From contig JAFEMH010000078.1 in the NCBI GenBank assembly GCA_022495995.1, positions 744,001 through 808,000 on the forward strand: a stretch of 64,000 nucleotides of DNA. Reading direction: 5' to 3'. This document shows positions 31,531-47,007 of this stretch, piece by piece. Within the stretch, counting starts at the first letter, position 1, and the number at the start of each line of letters is the position of its first letter. The DNA comes from Adenophora triphylla var. japonica (taxonomy: Eukaryota > Streptophyta > Magnoliopsida > Asterales > Campanulaceae). The position numbers and the translations under genes were made by a program. The notes under the pieces are model-generated. The model had not been told where the DNA came from. It searched no databases and saw only the letters and a program-made list of their open reading frames with translations.

Positions 31531-33312
31531 TAAAATGAATATTAATGAAAATGTTTGAATGATGCAAACCACTTGAGTCATAAGGTGGAAGGCCCTACTG
31601 GATGGACCCTGCATATCCTACCACTGATATTATGTAGATCCTACTTGGTTGAAGGCTCTTCCATCTCCCATCAATGATATTGTGCAGGTGTTTGGTTTAA
31701 CTCCAATAAACAACTGATGATTCATTGAACTCTAATCAAGACACCTTCAATTCAAGCTTTTCAAGTTCACTATGACAAGGGGACACTGTAAAAGGGAACC
31801 TGCCCTGCACCGCCCCACACCTTGTAGGATGAGGAAAAGGAAACTGGAAAATAGGGATGGGCAAGGAGCAGGATAAGTTTTTCATAATGGTAACTTACCA
31901 TTGAGACGATTCAACGTGGAATGGTACACTACAATTTGAAATACTACTATACTGAATGTCATGAGTAGAAATTTTAGTCATTAAAAAACCTGTCAATTGA
32001 TTTTTGCTACCGCAAACATCCTACCTGTATAGATGTTGAGAGCTGTTGATTTATTTGAGGCATCTCTTTGCACTTGTAATTTAAGAATTTTTCACTAACT
32101 ATTAGAATATTTTTGGCCATTTAGTTTCTAGTATAATAGTATTGACCAAAAAAATCAAAAACTGCACTCATTCTAAAATGGTGCCAAATAGTGTTCAAAA
32201 CCACACCTTTGTAACATGGTCCCTACTCCCTACCCAGCTGTCTCAAATCTCAATAAAATAAGATATTTTCATCCTCACATGGAGGTGCTGAATCGACAGA
32301 AAACGCCCAAAAAATAAGAATCAGACCATTACAAATGTGATAAATCATGCCAAGAATGAAGATTAGCCGATTACCAGAGTTCAAATACAAGAAATAAAAG
32401 GCTGAACAGCATATCAAATCAAAGAGAGTAACAAGCATTCTACAGGAATGTATTCCAGCAATGAATTTCCCATAACAAAAATACCTTCAAAGCAATATCT
32501 AAGCAGGCCTGGCGATTCTGCGGACGACCCAAGATCAAGCTCCACAAAGAACCAAGACCCTGTGTGACGCGATCACACTCACGAACAGCATTGTCACTGT
32601 TGTCCGAGCAGCATATATCATCCAGCAACTTCAAAGCAGAATCGGGTAGAAATGGAGCTTCACCAAAAAGTCGACTAAAAGACTTGTCAGTTGCTGGTAA
32701 AGCATCTAGTAAAGATTTTGCCTACAACAAACAAGCAGGCATACATAAAGTCTCGACCTTTCCAGAAATCTAAAATACTAGCTAAAATGAGGAACATACC
32801 ACTCCCAGAAGGAAATTTTCATATAAATCGCGAACAACTGAAGTGTCATGCGAATCTGTTACCACAAGTGAATGCAAATGGTAGAGGACATGCATCACAA
32901 GCTCGTGTCCCTGGTGAAGATAGCAATTTAATCATCAGATGAAATCGCAGGATAACTAACAGCCGAAGAAGCTTTTTTATTTTTGGCATGCATTTACATG
33001 AAGGGTTCTAAAGTTGATGTCCAGTCTAAAGTCATCTTAAACGTAGACATAAAACCATCTGACTTCATAACCTAATTCGGCCTAAAACACTCATGCAAGG
33101 TAAAAGGGGTTATCAAGAGTCGATGATTATAGTCCCCAATTCATAGCCAGTACGGAGTTAAAGCTGATCCAATAACTAAAGGCATGTCATCAGAAGCTTG
33201 TCTAAAGATTTGAAGAGGAAACTCATATATAGTGATAGAGAGACTAAATACAATGGCAATCTCTGGACCTTGATGGACCAAAACAAATTACTGTAAAAAC
33301 ATCCAATTCCGA

Positions 33313-33590
33313 TACTCGCTCCATCCCTAATCAGTGACCAATTTTTATGTTTGTTTTTTTTTAAATTGTTCCCAAGTGATAGTTATTTTTTTGGTGAAGT
33401 TACTACATCCTCTTTTGTCAATCTTCATGTTCTGATTTGCACTTACAATCGCAGTTGTCATATGGTTGAATAGTGTTTTTTTTATATGGTTGAATAGTTA
33501 AGGGCATTTATGTATATATGCTACTATAAGTCCTTCAAAGTCAACTTTCTTAATTTTTTCCCTGAAATTCATCTAGGGACAGAGGGAGTA
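33313..33590. mobile_element. Stowaway MITE in symplekin intron 10 (right copy)
   Basis: Same element as 4676-4953, inherited through the tandem duplication. Confidence 0.8.
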
Positions 33591-34183
33591 TTATTTTATA
33601 TTGCCAGTGAACTCAGTCCCATCTGACAATAGTTATTGTCTCACCACATGACTGATGTTGGTACAAACACAGAGCAACCTACGCTTGTTGCAACTTATCC
33701 ATTCTATGGAACAGAGGCTGAAATAGATGATGATCAATACCCTTTATATAATAAATTTGCCAAGTACTATTACATCTTAACGAAAATGTTAATTTTCAGG
33801 ATAATATGTTAACCAGAATTCGTAAAGCAGCTCTTGTATATTGCAATCTGCAATCGAACACAATCCTCTACATGACAGTGTGTCATTCCTATCCAGTAAA
33901 GGAGCATAGGACGACGGGCAGCTTAGTGGTGTAGAACAACAATGATAAACTCAAGAATACCAACTACGAACCAATTACGATTATAGATGGACATGCACGA
34001 CAGCAATGAGATTGAAAATGAAGATATTAACGTTTTATTAAGTAAACCACAATACACGATGAATATAGAAGGCAAATAGATACATAACACATCTAACCTA
34101 ATGAAGATCAAGACAGTGCTAAGAAAAACTATTCTTGATATTTGTGACTTGGTCACAGTTCAGATATAGTAGCAAGAATACAT

Positions 34184-34268
34184 CAACAACAACAACAACA
34201 TTACCCCAAAGGTGCAAAGGCTCCCACCTACGGTGAGGTAAGGGGGTCAGATGTACGCAGCCTTCCCA
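34184..34268. mobile_element. SINE-like fragment in symplekin intron 10 (right copy)
   Basis: Counterpart of 5547-5631. It differs from the left copy at one cluster: CCCCAGTGCCGCAAAGG there and CCCCAAAGGTGCAAAGG here. Confidence 0.5.
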
Positions 34269-35811
34269 CTATATTAAAGCACAGAGAGTCTGTTTCCGGA
34301 TGACCCATGATGAAAATTGCGTCGAAAATTGCATGGACTAACTGTTGCTTCATAACAAAGAAGCGCAAACAGCTTAGTGAGCCATTTTGCTTTATTCCAT
34401 CATATTCCCAAGCCAAACAATAGTGAGTCTTTGGGAATGATTCAAAAAAAATCCCACTGCTTAATTCAACAATAAACACAATGTTCAATAAAGTATCTCA
34501 TCTAGTAAACAAAACATCAAGCGCTTAACTCAGCCAATTAATCTTACCAGCAAAGAAATTACACTCCTACCTAATTATCCTTAGAAAGATCGTCAAGATG
34601 CAAAATGGGATCCAAATGATCAAGATTCAAGAAGGAGAAGAAGATAGCTTCCAGTAGAGGCGAAAGGAGCATTGAAGCATAATACCTTCTGGTGTTGGTA
34701 GTCTGAAACAATATGCTTTTGTATCATCACAACTGCATCATCATCAACACCAGTCTGTAAGAAAATAGAAGTCACTATGAGATTTTCAGCATATATCCTG
34801 GCAGACCCAAAAAACTGATATTCTGCTACAGATTAAACTGCCAATAAAAAATTTAATCTACAAACACGCACATAGGACAACTAATGGTTTTTTTTTTGTT
34901 GTTGCAATTGTGTGTTTTAACATATGGCACTCCAAAATTATTCACATATGAGAGACCACAGGTCTCTGAAACAATGATAAAGGGTGCAAAAAACAGAACT
35001 AGTACCAATGCAAAAACTTAAAGCTACTAATAATTTATGCATAAGTAAATGGTTTTGCAGATAATGAAGCTTTTTGTGCTAATCAAGGTTTATTTTCAGT
35101 AAATATTCCAATATTTCTTGCAAGTGCAGCAATTTTTCGGGGCGCAGTAGAAGAACCAGTCATAGAATTGTAAAATCAGCTGAAAAGATCCCACAAAACT
35201 ACTGCCCTACAACCATGATGTGAACATCTTAGTTGATGTTAGGGAAGAAAGAGTAAATTTCAGCAGAGGAGCTTGTTATGTAACACATCACATGACTTAC
35301 CAAGATGCTGAAACAACTACAAAAGTTCATGAAAGAATGTTTTACAAGTTTCTCCAGAACAAACAATCAAGTAAAGAGAAACAGCATAATCAGAGCACAC
35401 GGTGATCTAGTGAAAATATTATTTAGTAATTATGCCATTATCTTATATAAATTATGTCTGACATACATATATACATATATGCGTGTGTGTGTGTGTGTGT
35501 CAACTGTCAAAAGACACTGATGCCCAGGTGCCAAACTAAAAACTGTTAGTTTTCTTCCTTCACAATACTGGTGACACCCCATCGCCACCAGAAAGTTATA
35601 ATCTACCATTCATAATTTTCTTCTTTCGTCCCCTTCTTCTTCTTCCCTTTTTTTTGAGAATCATTCAAGTTTAGGGATTCTTCTTGGTTTGGGGGAAAGG
35701 GGAGGGACTCAGCAAAAGAGAAATTATCCTTTTGTCCAACAGATACAATTAGGAAATCAATCCGCTAACCATTTGATGACATCTGTAAGAATTCATTGGA
35801 GGTGAAAAGAA

Positions 35812-35887
35812 ACAAGAACAACAACAAAGCCTTAGTCCCAAAATAATTTGGGGTCGGCTAACATGAATCTTCATATGTATCATCGTG
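35812..35887 (+). mobile_element. Au-like SINE fragment in symplekin intron 9 (right copy)
   Basis: Counterpart of 7175-7250. The first bases read AACAAGAACAAC here and AACAGCAACAAC in the left copy. Confidence 0.55.
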
Positions 35888-35998
35888 AAAGAAAAGATGA
35901 AAGAAAAAAAAGAAAAAAAAGCATGTTAAAGGAAGAAATAGGAATAAAATTTAGAAAAGGAAAAGAAGAGAAGAAAAAAGAGTGATAATAAAAGAATA

Positions 35999-36276
35999 TA
36001 CCACCCTCCGTCCCATGATAATATATAAACTTTCCTTTTTGGGCGTCCCACAATAATATATACTTTCCTAAAATGGAAAGGAATCTTTACTATTCCCTCC
36101 ACTCATTCTCTCTCCTACATTATTTTAATACTCACATCACCATTATAATTTACTATTCTCTCCACTCATTCTCTCTCCTATTTTATTTTCACACTCACAA
36201 CACATTCAATATAATAATTCCTCCTTAATTCCCGTGCAAAACCCAAAAGTCTCTAAATTCCTGGGACGGAGGGAGT
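35999..36276. mobile_element. Stowaway MITE in symplekin intron 9 (right copy)
   Basis: Counterpart of 7363-7641. A short A-run just right of it is three bases shorter than in the left copy. Confidence 0.85.
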
Positions 36277-36720
36277 ATATATATAAAGAAAAAGCTAATT
36301 TTGTTTCCTTCCGCTTCTGACTGTTCCAATTCATCTCAAACTCTCATTAAAAAAAAAAAAAAAACACCAATAAGTGATCACATGTAAGCAATACATGATC
36401 TCTAAACTACCAGAAATGATTTTCAGCATGACTTCAAAACTGCAAGCAATCTTAAGTACCATCCTAGAAGCTTTTAACATACCATGTAAACCAAAGGTCA
36501 TTTTAAGAAGATGTAAACTAAAATCATTCAGATTTTAAACCTCAAAAAAAAAAAAAAAAAAAAAAGCAGCAAAGTTGAGCCGTGCACCAAAATAGAACCT
36601 AAAACAGATAAAATTATAAAAAATAAAGAGAAAGGATTCCTTCAGAAATAAAAGATAAAATTAAAGCTTAAAAGAAAAAAATGAGAACCATTAGAAAGAT
36701 ACAATTCACATCACAGGGAA

Positions 36721-36788
36721 ATCTAAATATAAATCTACCTGCAGCTGCAGACGTTGGTCTGCAGGTGCAGGTAGATTTATATTTAGAT
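36721..36788. repeat. Near-perfect 32-bp inverted repeat (right copy)
   Basis: Same hairpin as 8083-8150, with the same single mismatch. One G before the left arm is missing relative to the left copy. Confidence 0.9.
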
Positions 36789-38768
36789 ACAGCGAAATAA
36801 GCTTGCTAATGCATTTACAGGAGGTGTAAAGTGAGACAAATCTCAGAGTCAAAGCGGGAGACTAAAAGAATCTCATGAAAGTCGATCTCGTAAATTCCCA
36901 AAACATATGCAAAAACAGGTAAGAAGGATGCCAGTCAGTCAGTAGCAGAAGGTGGAACAGAATACCAACTCAATAAATACAGTATATCAAACATAGATTG
37001 TTACAACGTCAAATTAATTTTAAGGTAACCTGTTCCAAATATTTCAAGTGTACTTCGAGATTTGCCAAAAAACTCCTAAAATTTTCCCTTGGGTCCGGGC
37101 CCAATACAACAGAAAAAAAGATTTTGGTAGCGATAAACTTGTTTTCCTTGTTAACCAAAATTATCAGCAATCTACATAAGTAAGATCTGCAAAGAATCTA
37201 TAACAAGCTTATACTCTCTCAATGACAGAAAAAGTAGAGATGCGCCTATACTTGAAACAGAGAAGCCACGAGAAGACAAATAGCAACCTAATTGTGTTAT
37301 TTGTAGCAATCACTTATAATTTTGTTTTATTTTTTGCCAAATTCCTGGAGCATGTGATTGGAGGAATTAGTAATACAAACAGGAAGACGTTGGACCCCTT
37401 CTATAACAAAAGTTGGTTCTGCAGCTGTCCACCTCTTCAAAGCTTGTTAGTCGGTGCAGGTTTATGAGTATATCGGTTACGTACAATTTAGCAACCTTTT
37501 TATCAGAAGTTCTGACAATATTTGGACCTTGAAAGAACCAGCTAACAGCATCTACCGTACCATGTACAGCTTAAACGAGGGGAAACAAGAGCAGATAAAA
37601 TGGTCAACAGACATCAAACTCTATCACTATCCATCTCAAACTTCTCCTCTGCACCAGTTGGCATATTCAGTCAAACAGAATATCATTGCCACCCTGTCTC
37701 GTTAAACGAATTGCTATGTTTTCATTTCTTATTCTACAATCAACATGATACTGCTACATTCTAAAGAAACCATTTCTATAAAATAAAAAAAAAAATCAGC
37801 ATTCTAAAGAAACCATTGAAATAAGATAATATGCCTACAATTAGAGTAAAACACTAATTGACGAATTCCCTGAAGGCACTACTTCTGTTAGATCTTACAC
37901 AGCTATTAATTAAAATAATCTACCCATTCACGTTCCTGATATTGCAGTGGTAGTAACCAAGTAGACTAAAAGGTTAAGCTAGATGTGCATCATGCTTTGA
38001 CACTCTGCTCCGTCTAACATGCGACCAGCTCCCATAATTAAATCAAACCGAGGAGCATAGTCAGGTGCATCACAACAAAGCTGAGCAACAAATAGTGCAT
38101 AACAATTAGAAAATGCAAGCGGATTACTAGAGCCCAAGACTCTACCAGGCGAGAGTTTGTAGAGCACAACCAACTCACATGAAACCTTAGACAGATAGAG
38201 AGAAGTCCCAACAATATATGGCATGCTCCAAGAAAAAGGATCATGAAATCTAACGTTGATTTGCATAATCTAGAATAATCTGATCACTTAGCGTTATGTG
38301 CAATAATAGAAAGCAGTTTCACATATACACAATGACATTCACACTCGGTACCCTAAAGGATATACTTTGAGATGACCAGCATGCTTGAAGAACTTCAGCT
38401 CCTAAATAGCAAGTAGATTTTTTTTTAAGAAATAGCAAGTAGAAGTTTATCAAAGTTATTTTGTGAAAATAATATTATATGTATTTTTCTATAATTAGTC
38501 TCCAAATCTAAAAACTGGATCGCACAAAACTTCCAGCAACTTATGTTTTGAGCTTCAAAAACCAACCGGTATACTGGAGATGAACTGTATAGCTAACCAT
38601 CTTCATAAGCAAAGTTACCACACTGCATACCATGCTGATGCTTGATCCTCTTGCAGTTACTTACTACTGTAGCTGCTTTTAGAAGCTCGCACAATCAATA
38701 GATCAAGTAAGGTAGCATGTGGAACATGCGCCACTGTTATTTTTTGTTTGTGTATTTAGCACTTTTTT

Positions 38769-38822
38769 TTGGATTAAGCTACAGTTAGAGAACAATTGGA
38801 TTAAGCTACAGTTAGAGAACAA
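38769..38822. repeat. Two-copy 27-bp direct repeat (right copy)
   Basis: Counterpart of 10132-10185; both units are intact. Confidence 0.9.
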
Positions 38823-40481
38823 TGGCATGGAAAAAATATATATTGCATAGAATTAGTAGGGATTTGCTCATTCTCCATGAAGTCATAGGCTCATTTACAT
38901 AGATGTCACAGAGAAGACAATCAATAATCATATGTATGTAAAGGTATCATAAGATATGATAGAAACAATAACATATCCTCCAAAAAAGGGAAGGGAAAAA
39001 GCAGTAAATTCGACAAATGTTAACCAATCGAGAGAGGAGTCGACCCCCACCTGAGCAACTAATCGAGCAAGCAATGCCATGCGCGTCTGCATATTTTCTG
39101 TCACTTGTAATTGTTTGTATGAATCAATAACTCGCCCAATGGCTAATTTTCTGATGTTTCTTTGCTGTTCCTCCGCCAGTTCAACATACAAGGGAAGTAC
39201 AGGTAAATCTAAGCAGGCTTCTTCAGAGACGGATGTGTCCACAGCAGAAGGAGAAAGCTGATCAGTTTCTGGAAGATATAATGAGTAAGCCTCTTCTGTC
39301 ATTACAACATCAGATGCCCCAGGTTCCACCAAATCTTGGACAACTTCATGAACAGGAGAAAGTGAAACATCTAAAGAAAAATCAGCTTCAGGATCAGGGG
39401 TAACTTCTTTAGCTTCTCTATTGACACCATCATCTTTTGGGGTGGTAAAACGATCAACTCGAGAAGACACTAAGCTTTCAGAACTGTGCAAGTCAAATTC
39501 TGTTTTGGGTACAACATGTACTGCACTTGTCACCACTGACAGTGATCCAGGCTTATTCAGTGGAATTAAGGAATCAACCTCAGCCTCCACAGGACCAGAT
39601 AGAGTCACACTTGTAGTATCCTCTACAATATCCTCTGATGGCGCTCCAACAGGTACTGCAATGCGCCGTGGATCAAGGCGCCGAGGATCCTGCAAATGTA
39701 AGATAGTTAGTTTTAATTTCCATACAAACCACATTATTAAACAATTTTACAACATAAAGAAAATAAGTAACAATACTAGTAACTATAAGCTGGCTTATTT
39801 CACCCTTCGTGGATCACGCTTGGTATCTGCTGAAGAAGTGGTGGCTGTATCAGACAATGATGAGAAAACGTTTGAAAGTAATGGTACTTGAGGCGCAGGT
39901 ATTGGAGCATGTACGAAAACCGAAGAAGTAACCGGTGCCAAAATCTGGGATGGATCGCTTGAAAGATCGCTTTGTTTAGTCACTGGGAGGTTACCAAGAT
40001 TCACTAATGGAGGATTCTTAGGGAGGTGCTTCATATTGGTTATGACAATATCAGCCAACAAGTCAGGCTGGATCTTTGATACAAGAATATCAAGTGATTC
40101 GACACCTCTTTCGCCTTCAGCGATCAAAGCACCAATCATGGCAATCATTTGCTCAACAGGAGTCAAAGCACCATCCAACAAAGGAACCTTGGGGAATACT
40201 CCATTAACAGCATTATCCTGCCCACTGTCACTCATTTGAACTGGTAGAGATGCATGGTTAATAGGATTATAACGAATCCTTTTGGAATCATAATTATCCG
40301 TTGGTTCTTCCAGATCCAATGGTGTAGACCTTTTCTTCGTCTGATCCCCAGAAAGAAAAACTTGATTTGGAGTTTGCTCCTCCTGGAAAACAGATATTCA
40401 AATTATTAAGGGAGCAATTGGGACAAAAGGTACATGTGACCCAATGGTGCATCATAGAATATTGACTGCAACAAAAGATAT

Positions 40482-40740
40482 TACTCCCTCCGCCCCTAAT
40501 TGAAAGCAAATTTCACTTTAAGGGACACTAAGAAAATGTGTGCTTTATTTACATTTTAATGGCAAAGATCCACAAATATTCTTGTTGTCCACTTTCAAAA
40601 CATTTAGTTTTACAATAATAGAATGAATAGAGAAAAAAATGGTAAAAAAGCGTTTAAGAACAAAGTTTTTTTGCAAAACTGATTCATTTTGGGACAAAAA
40701 TTTCTTGAATTTGGACATTGATTTAGGGACAGAGGGAGTA
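40482..40740. mobile_element. Stowaway MITE in symplekin intron 7 (right copy)
   Basis: Counterpart of 11848-12106. Confidence 0.85.
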
Positions 40741-41440
40741 CATATTTAAGACTGCTTGACCTCCAACTTGAAAATCTAAACTACCTTGCTTAACCGAGCA
40801 TCACGTGATGCACGCTCGCTATTTCTCAAAATTTTATCAGCTTGACGGATAGCCTGATCAGCCGCATCCCCAGCATTCATGCCTCGCAGAGCCCTGAGCA
40901 ACCTATCTCTTGACTGAAAGTAAAATGAAAAGATAAAATAAAAAGTAAGTATAAGATGCACCCAAAAGATCAGATACTGTGTTTCCAACGAACTTACATG
41001 GGCCTTTAATCTAATATTGTGCATTCAATACAATGGTATGAAAGAAGACCTGCAGGCTTTCGTCTCTCAGAAAAGCGCAAATGACGCATCAAGGACAAAT
41101 TCGAAAAACAGCAAAACCATATTTACAAATGACCGACCAGACTCTTTTCCCTTATCTTTAATGAGCAATTGGTGGTAAAGTTCATAAAAAGCTGAGGATA
41201 AAAATATGTAAACATTGGAATAAACCAAGGGAACTTTATAGTCCCAACAAAGGGAATCATAGGCGATATAAGTTTCATATGACTGAACATTGAAGAGTAA
41301 ATGTCACAAAATACCCACAGGTTAACAATTATTGGCTCTCAATGATCCAGAAAGAAAGCATCAGGCAATTTTTGCTCCACCGGCCATCTGATGCAACAGA
41401 AGTACATAAAATAGTAGGAAAATGCTAATGAGTGCCCTAA

Positions 41441-42068
41441 GGCTTCGTTTGGCATACGGGAATGAGTGTGTGGGAATGGATATGTAATATCTATCTAGGT
41501 ATCTGAAATCCGGGAATGATATTTAATATTGTTTTACATGTCTATATCACTGATAATGTTTTTTTTTTGCTATTAAAATCAAAATCTGATACTTTCTCCG
41601 TCCCAAAATAAATGTTCAAAAAATCCTTTTTAATCATGAAAAAATTTGAACATTTTTAAATTTGTTATTATAGAGTGGAGGGAATCATTAAAAATCCTAG
41701 TTAATATCGATAGGGAGGAAACCAACGAAAGATGGAGATTATGTATCATTGTTTCAATAAGTTCATGTATTGACTATTGCATATTTAAATTTAAATTGTG
41801 CTTTTATCTTATCTAACTTGCATGTTTATATTGGCGTAGTATTTATCATTTAACCTAATACATTTTATCTAATTGATTACTTAGGAATGGCTAAGTGATA
41901 CCCACACTTCATGGTGGGATTAGGATACCCATGTATAATGGGTATTTGATACCTATAGGAATCGAATGACCAAACCCTTATCCCATATACAAACCAAACA
42001 AAGATATGCATTACCCGGGAATAAAAAATCCATTCCCACCCCTAGATTCCCATGCACCAAACGAGGCC
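41441..42068. mobile_element. Tourist-like MITE in symplekin intron 6 (right copy)
   Basis: Counterpart of 12807-13434 with equal length, the TAA duplication and the nested Stowaway-like unit. Confidence 0.82.
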
Positions 42069-44626
42069 TAAGGGCACTTCTTAACCACCTATCTATAGAA
42101 CTTATTTTGTTGGGAACCCTTCCCATTGCATTTGAAACAATCACCCATGTAGTGATGGCCATTTGTATTGCGAAATATTTCCTCAAGTAGATTATAACAA
42201 GTATCCTGAGAGCATTAGTTAGTATGACCCGAAAAACTACTCGGAAAAAAAAAACTTTAAAAATAGAAAATGCACAGGCAGGAAAACTACAAGCTAAACA
42301 TGTAGTCACAAAATTCATAGTGTAATTTAAGGTTCACCATCTAAGACTTACAATTGTAGCAAACACGCTGGCAGTTAAAAGGAATTTTAAGTTCAATTCA
42401 GTTGAACAAGTGATTACCTCTAAAATGGGTGGATAGGTACATCTTAAAAACCCTAGAAAGGCAGTTCTTAGAGAATACTGGACACTGGCAGTATGAACAC
42501 CTTTCGATGCCTCAAAGTTAGCATGAAAATCAAGCAATACAGAGAGAACAGAATTGTAGTAGGTTGGCCTCTTCCTTGCTATGGCTGCGAGACTGCAAAA
42601 AAAAAAAAAAAAAAAAACCATATCACTTTTCAAAGCATACTTTAAGGGCCACTGCATGAATTTAAGAGCTCAATGACAAAAGGCTTGTAAGAATACTTGT
42701 TCAATTGGTTAAACAGAACAAGAACCAATGAAGCACAAAGAAATCCAACTTCCGTAAGTCTGCAGACCATATAACCTGACCAAGTCAGAATAAAAGTTTC
42801 TTGTTTCTCAAATCACATTTTCTAACTTCACCTAAACTTAGTTCCAAATACTCACAAACCGAGGAGCATCAAAGCAAAAGCCTGTGCAGAGTTTGCATTT
42901 CACTATGTTACATTCTAACAAAAATTCTTAATCTTTCTAGTTGAACAAGGTCAATGACATCCACAGTTAAGAGAGAGTACAAGGAGTCAACGAGACCGAA
43001 GAGAAACAAAGTCACTCGCAGATTCTAAAAGGCACTCGCGTTCAAAACATCTCCCTGTTCTCTGATACAATAGCATACAAACACAAAACAGTAATGATAA
43101 CAAACAATAAAACCTCAATAGATCTATAACGAACTCCCGAGACATAATCAACTAGCAAGGGTTTGAAGTACGATTATGCAATAGATTGACACCCCCAAAA
43201 CAACTTAACTTGACTGAGAAAGTAAAAACTTTTGCCCGAGAAAAAATTATAGCGGCTAGAAACTGAATATCTGACGAAGACATACGCAAATGAGGTCTTA
43301 AATGATGTGAACAATTTGGACTTAAGGGGAAATCATGTATTCAAGAAATGATTTACATACTGCAAGGAGAATAAAATGAAAAAGCTAAAACACAAAAACG
43401 CTAATGAATTTAAAAACAATACAGTAGTGGATCCAAAACTGACGGCAAAGTCAGGAATGACGGCACCAAAAATAATCAATAAAAAAAAAAAAGGTAATGA
43501 CTACAACTACTGATAGGACACTGTCTAGGTGCACAACTGCTGTAACGCCCTATAATAGCATGCTACGGTGCAGCAACGACCAACTCCAGTGCATATCTGA
43601 AACCAGTGCAGCAATAACGGCCTTTAAACTAGTTACCACTAATCTGCTACATCAAGAACCCCATCCTTCAAAATAACACATATTACCCAGATCCCCACAC
43701 CGTTCGGTAGTTTCATATAAAAAAATTCCACAAAGTGTTCACAAGGGAACAAAAAACAATTTAGATAAGGAACGCACATCTAACTTCAAAAAACACACAT
43801 TACAGTAATCTGTAGGTAACCAGACCTCCATTTCTTAACTAAACCTGATCTTTCTATAGAAAATACAACCGCCATTCAGCTCATTGAAGAAAATACCACA
43901 ACCATCGCCTTCGGCCTCACTAAGCACACAGTAAGAAGATCAACCAAAGGCTGCATATCAAGTCTCAAGGGGACAACTTGGCGGCTGAAATACCAATGAC
44001 TTTCTCATGAAGTACACGAATGAGACCACCTAAAGCTATTAGTGTGCAAAGATGCAACACAAAGATACTGCATCAAGTCTATAAATCTACAAGGGCTTCA
44101 TGCATCTGCTTCCGTATGCATTATATGTTTGGTAGGAAAATGATATACTGAAAAGCATATACCCAAGAATCAAATAGTTGCATGGTATAAACCTCAACGC
44201 ATCGATTTACAGTTCATCCATTTAATGCGTTGAGCTATAATGGTGTACTTGTATTGTCTGTTTGTACAGCATTATGCTCTTGAATACAACCAAAAGAACT
44301 TTCTCCGATACAACCCAGAAAGCAAAAAAGAACTTTATTACATGATTGGCTTAAATGAACTCCTCGTCCTCTTCTTAGCACCACGCGACTCCAAAAAGGA
44401 CACGGAATCACAATACCATTCATGCACCAAACCATAAACTGCCTCTACCGCGGACTGAAATCATGTTGGATACAAGCAACCACCACAAACAACCAGCCTT
44501 CAACAAATCATAAGTATAAACTCATTGGCATGATATACGGAATAACTCAAACTGAGCCTAAGAATATTCATCCAACCAAGCATATAGTGTATGTTGACAT
44601 CTCTATCAGAGCATCATACAACCATG

Positions 44627-44702
44627 GGCAATCTTACATCATGTACTATTGCAACATATAGTCAGGCAATCTTACATCGTGTACTATTGCAACATATAGT
44701 CA
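44627..44702. repeat. Two-copy 38-bp direct repeat (right copy)
   Basis: Counterpart of 15992-16067. Confidence 0.88.
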
Positions 44703-44744
44703 GGCAAACTTACAGATTATCACCCTAATACCCTTGTTCTTAGA

Positions 44745-44933
44745 TACTCCCTCCGTCCCAAAATAAATGTCGCATTTGGCTTGTAGCGTTTTTATGAATA
44801 CGCTTTACTTATTTGTACATTACTTGTACAATAGTAAAATTGCACTAAGTTCATTTCCTTATTGAGAAATGCAACATTTATTTTGGAACAACACTAAAAG
44901 GAAAGTGTGACATTTATTATGGGGCAGAATACA
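44745..44933. mobile_element. Stowaway MITE, degraded right end (right copy)
   Basis: Counterpart of 16110-16298. Confidence 0.65.
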
Positions 44934-47007
44934 GTATATTGCTAAGTTTATTTTCTTTCACTGAAGGGCAGGGCAGCTATGCCCCATTTTCGTATAAGCT
45001 CCACGCGTGCGCACAACTCTGGTGTGATCTATGCTTATAAAATGGCTGAAGAAAGTCCACATTGTCCTCTGTTTTTTTCTTTTTAAAGGAAAAAATGCAT
45101 GACTTCATGCGATGAAAAAGTACATGTATTTTTGTGCATTTCGAAAAAATCCATGATACTTCAGTCACCAGATTGTAGCACCTGAATCTAGCAAGGAAAC
45201 CAAGGAAGTGTCTTTAGAGAATGTTTTGAACCAAATATATATGAGTTTAGTCTCTGTTTCGAGTCCAGTATATGCAACCTGAACAAATACCTTACGACAA
45301 GAGAGCTCAACACAAGAAGAACTTTCCAATGAAAACCTGCTGGACATGTAAGGAATTGAAGAAGAAACTATGGAAAGCGAAAAACACTAAAACTTTTTAC
45401 TTCCAACAGTAATATATAGCTGAGGCAGTACAAAGAACAGTAGTATTGACTGCTGAAGATTGAGAAAGCAGATTATCCAATCCACGCAATAACATATTTC
45501 AACGGCTAAAATGGAAGTATGTAAAGGTTCATAACAAAAGTAAGAGATTAATATACAGCTGACACCACATCTCTTAAACAAGAATATCTTTTATTAATAT
45601 AACCAATCAATGTTATCAAAGGTCAAAGAAAAAACAATAGTACACTTTAAGCAGTATCCATATGATACAACTGTACATTTCTTTCAGTCTGATACCAAAA
45701 AATGGCCTCTTAAACAGTTTATAATTCATAAAATGCATTGCTTAGCCACCAAAGCTCGTCATGACCATGTCACTGATTGCTTAGTCATTTCTACCAGGAT
45801 AGATAGTGCTGACATCAGCTAACTCATAAATCCCATAATCTGAATCACCAATTCAGCAGTCCCATGCATAGCACCAATGCCATTTAAGCTTGGATAAAGT
45901 GCTGCAACAATGTCATAAACAACCAGTGGAAGATGTACTATGACCAGCATACAAACTTAAATAATCCCTCCAAAATTTAAGAATAGTAAAACTGGGGCTG
46001 AAAGGCAATTTGGCATCCATAATCTAATATTTTTCATCACCCCATAACAATGCCACAAGCAAACAGAAGCACATAAATACTGACTTACTAAAAATTAAGA
46101 AAAGAAAAAAAGGAAAAGAAATACAAAAAAACAGCTGATCCATCAATGATTAAGAAGCAGATACAACTTTACGGGTGTAAACCATCATCTGGGACAGGGT
46201 AAAAGAACAGACCCGTATGCAGAAGAAACTTCAAATATCACCATTACAACTACCAACCCCACCCCAAAAAAGAGAATAATCAAGGAGCAAGTTTGTACTC
46301 TAGGACACTCTGAGGTAGAAAGAAAATAACTGCCTATTCTTGAAATATTATCACAGCTTAAAATTTGTATGCAAAACATGAATTGTATCAGTTACGCAGC
46401 TTATGCTTGAAGGTAGAAATACTGGTCCAAGACCTTAAACCAAAGCTTAAGCTCAAGCCCAGGTTAGAAGATTCGCTAAAGCTAAAATAAAAATAAACTT
46501 AAGTAATTAGAAAAGTATTATTTGATGATAACCTAACAAAAAAGACCAACCATAGTAGAACAAAAAACATGTGCTTATAGCTATTTACAGTTCTTGCCGG
46601 GAAAAAAAAAATGGAAAGGATGTGGTTCTATGATTGATTTGATGAATGCTTTGTAGGATAATTACACTCCCTAGATCCCAGAATGAATGTCTATATTTCA
46701 AAAACTTATGTCCCTAAATGAATATCCATTTTTGAGAAGTTACAAAACCATCCCCTCATCAAACCCCATGTTCTAATTCACACTTACAATCATGTTGTCC
46801 TATGGTTAGGTCATCAAGGGTGTTTATGTACTTGTGGCTACTAAAAGTGCTTAAAAATAACTTTCTCAACTGACCATATATAAATTTGCCCAACCGTCAA
46901 TATCATGAGCCTAGCCAGGCCTTATGAGCTGGGTTACAAGGCTCACAAGCTGATGGATGTGTTTCTACCCATCCAAATGATATACTTTTGAACCTATATA
47001 ATAATCA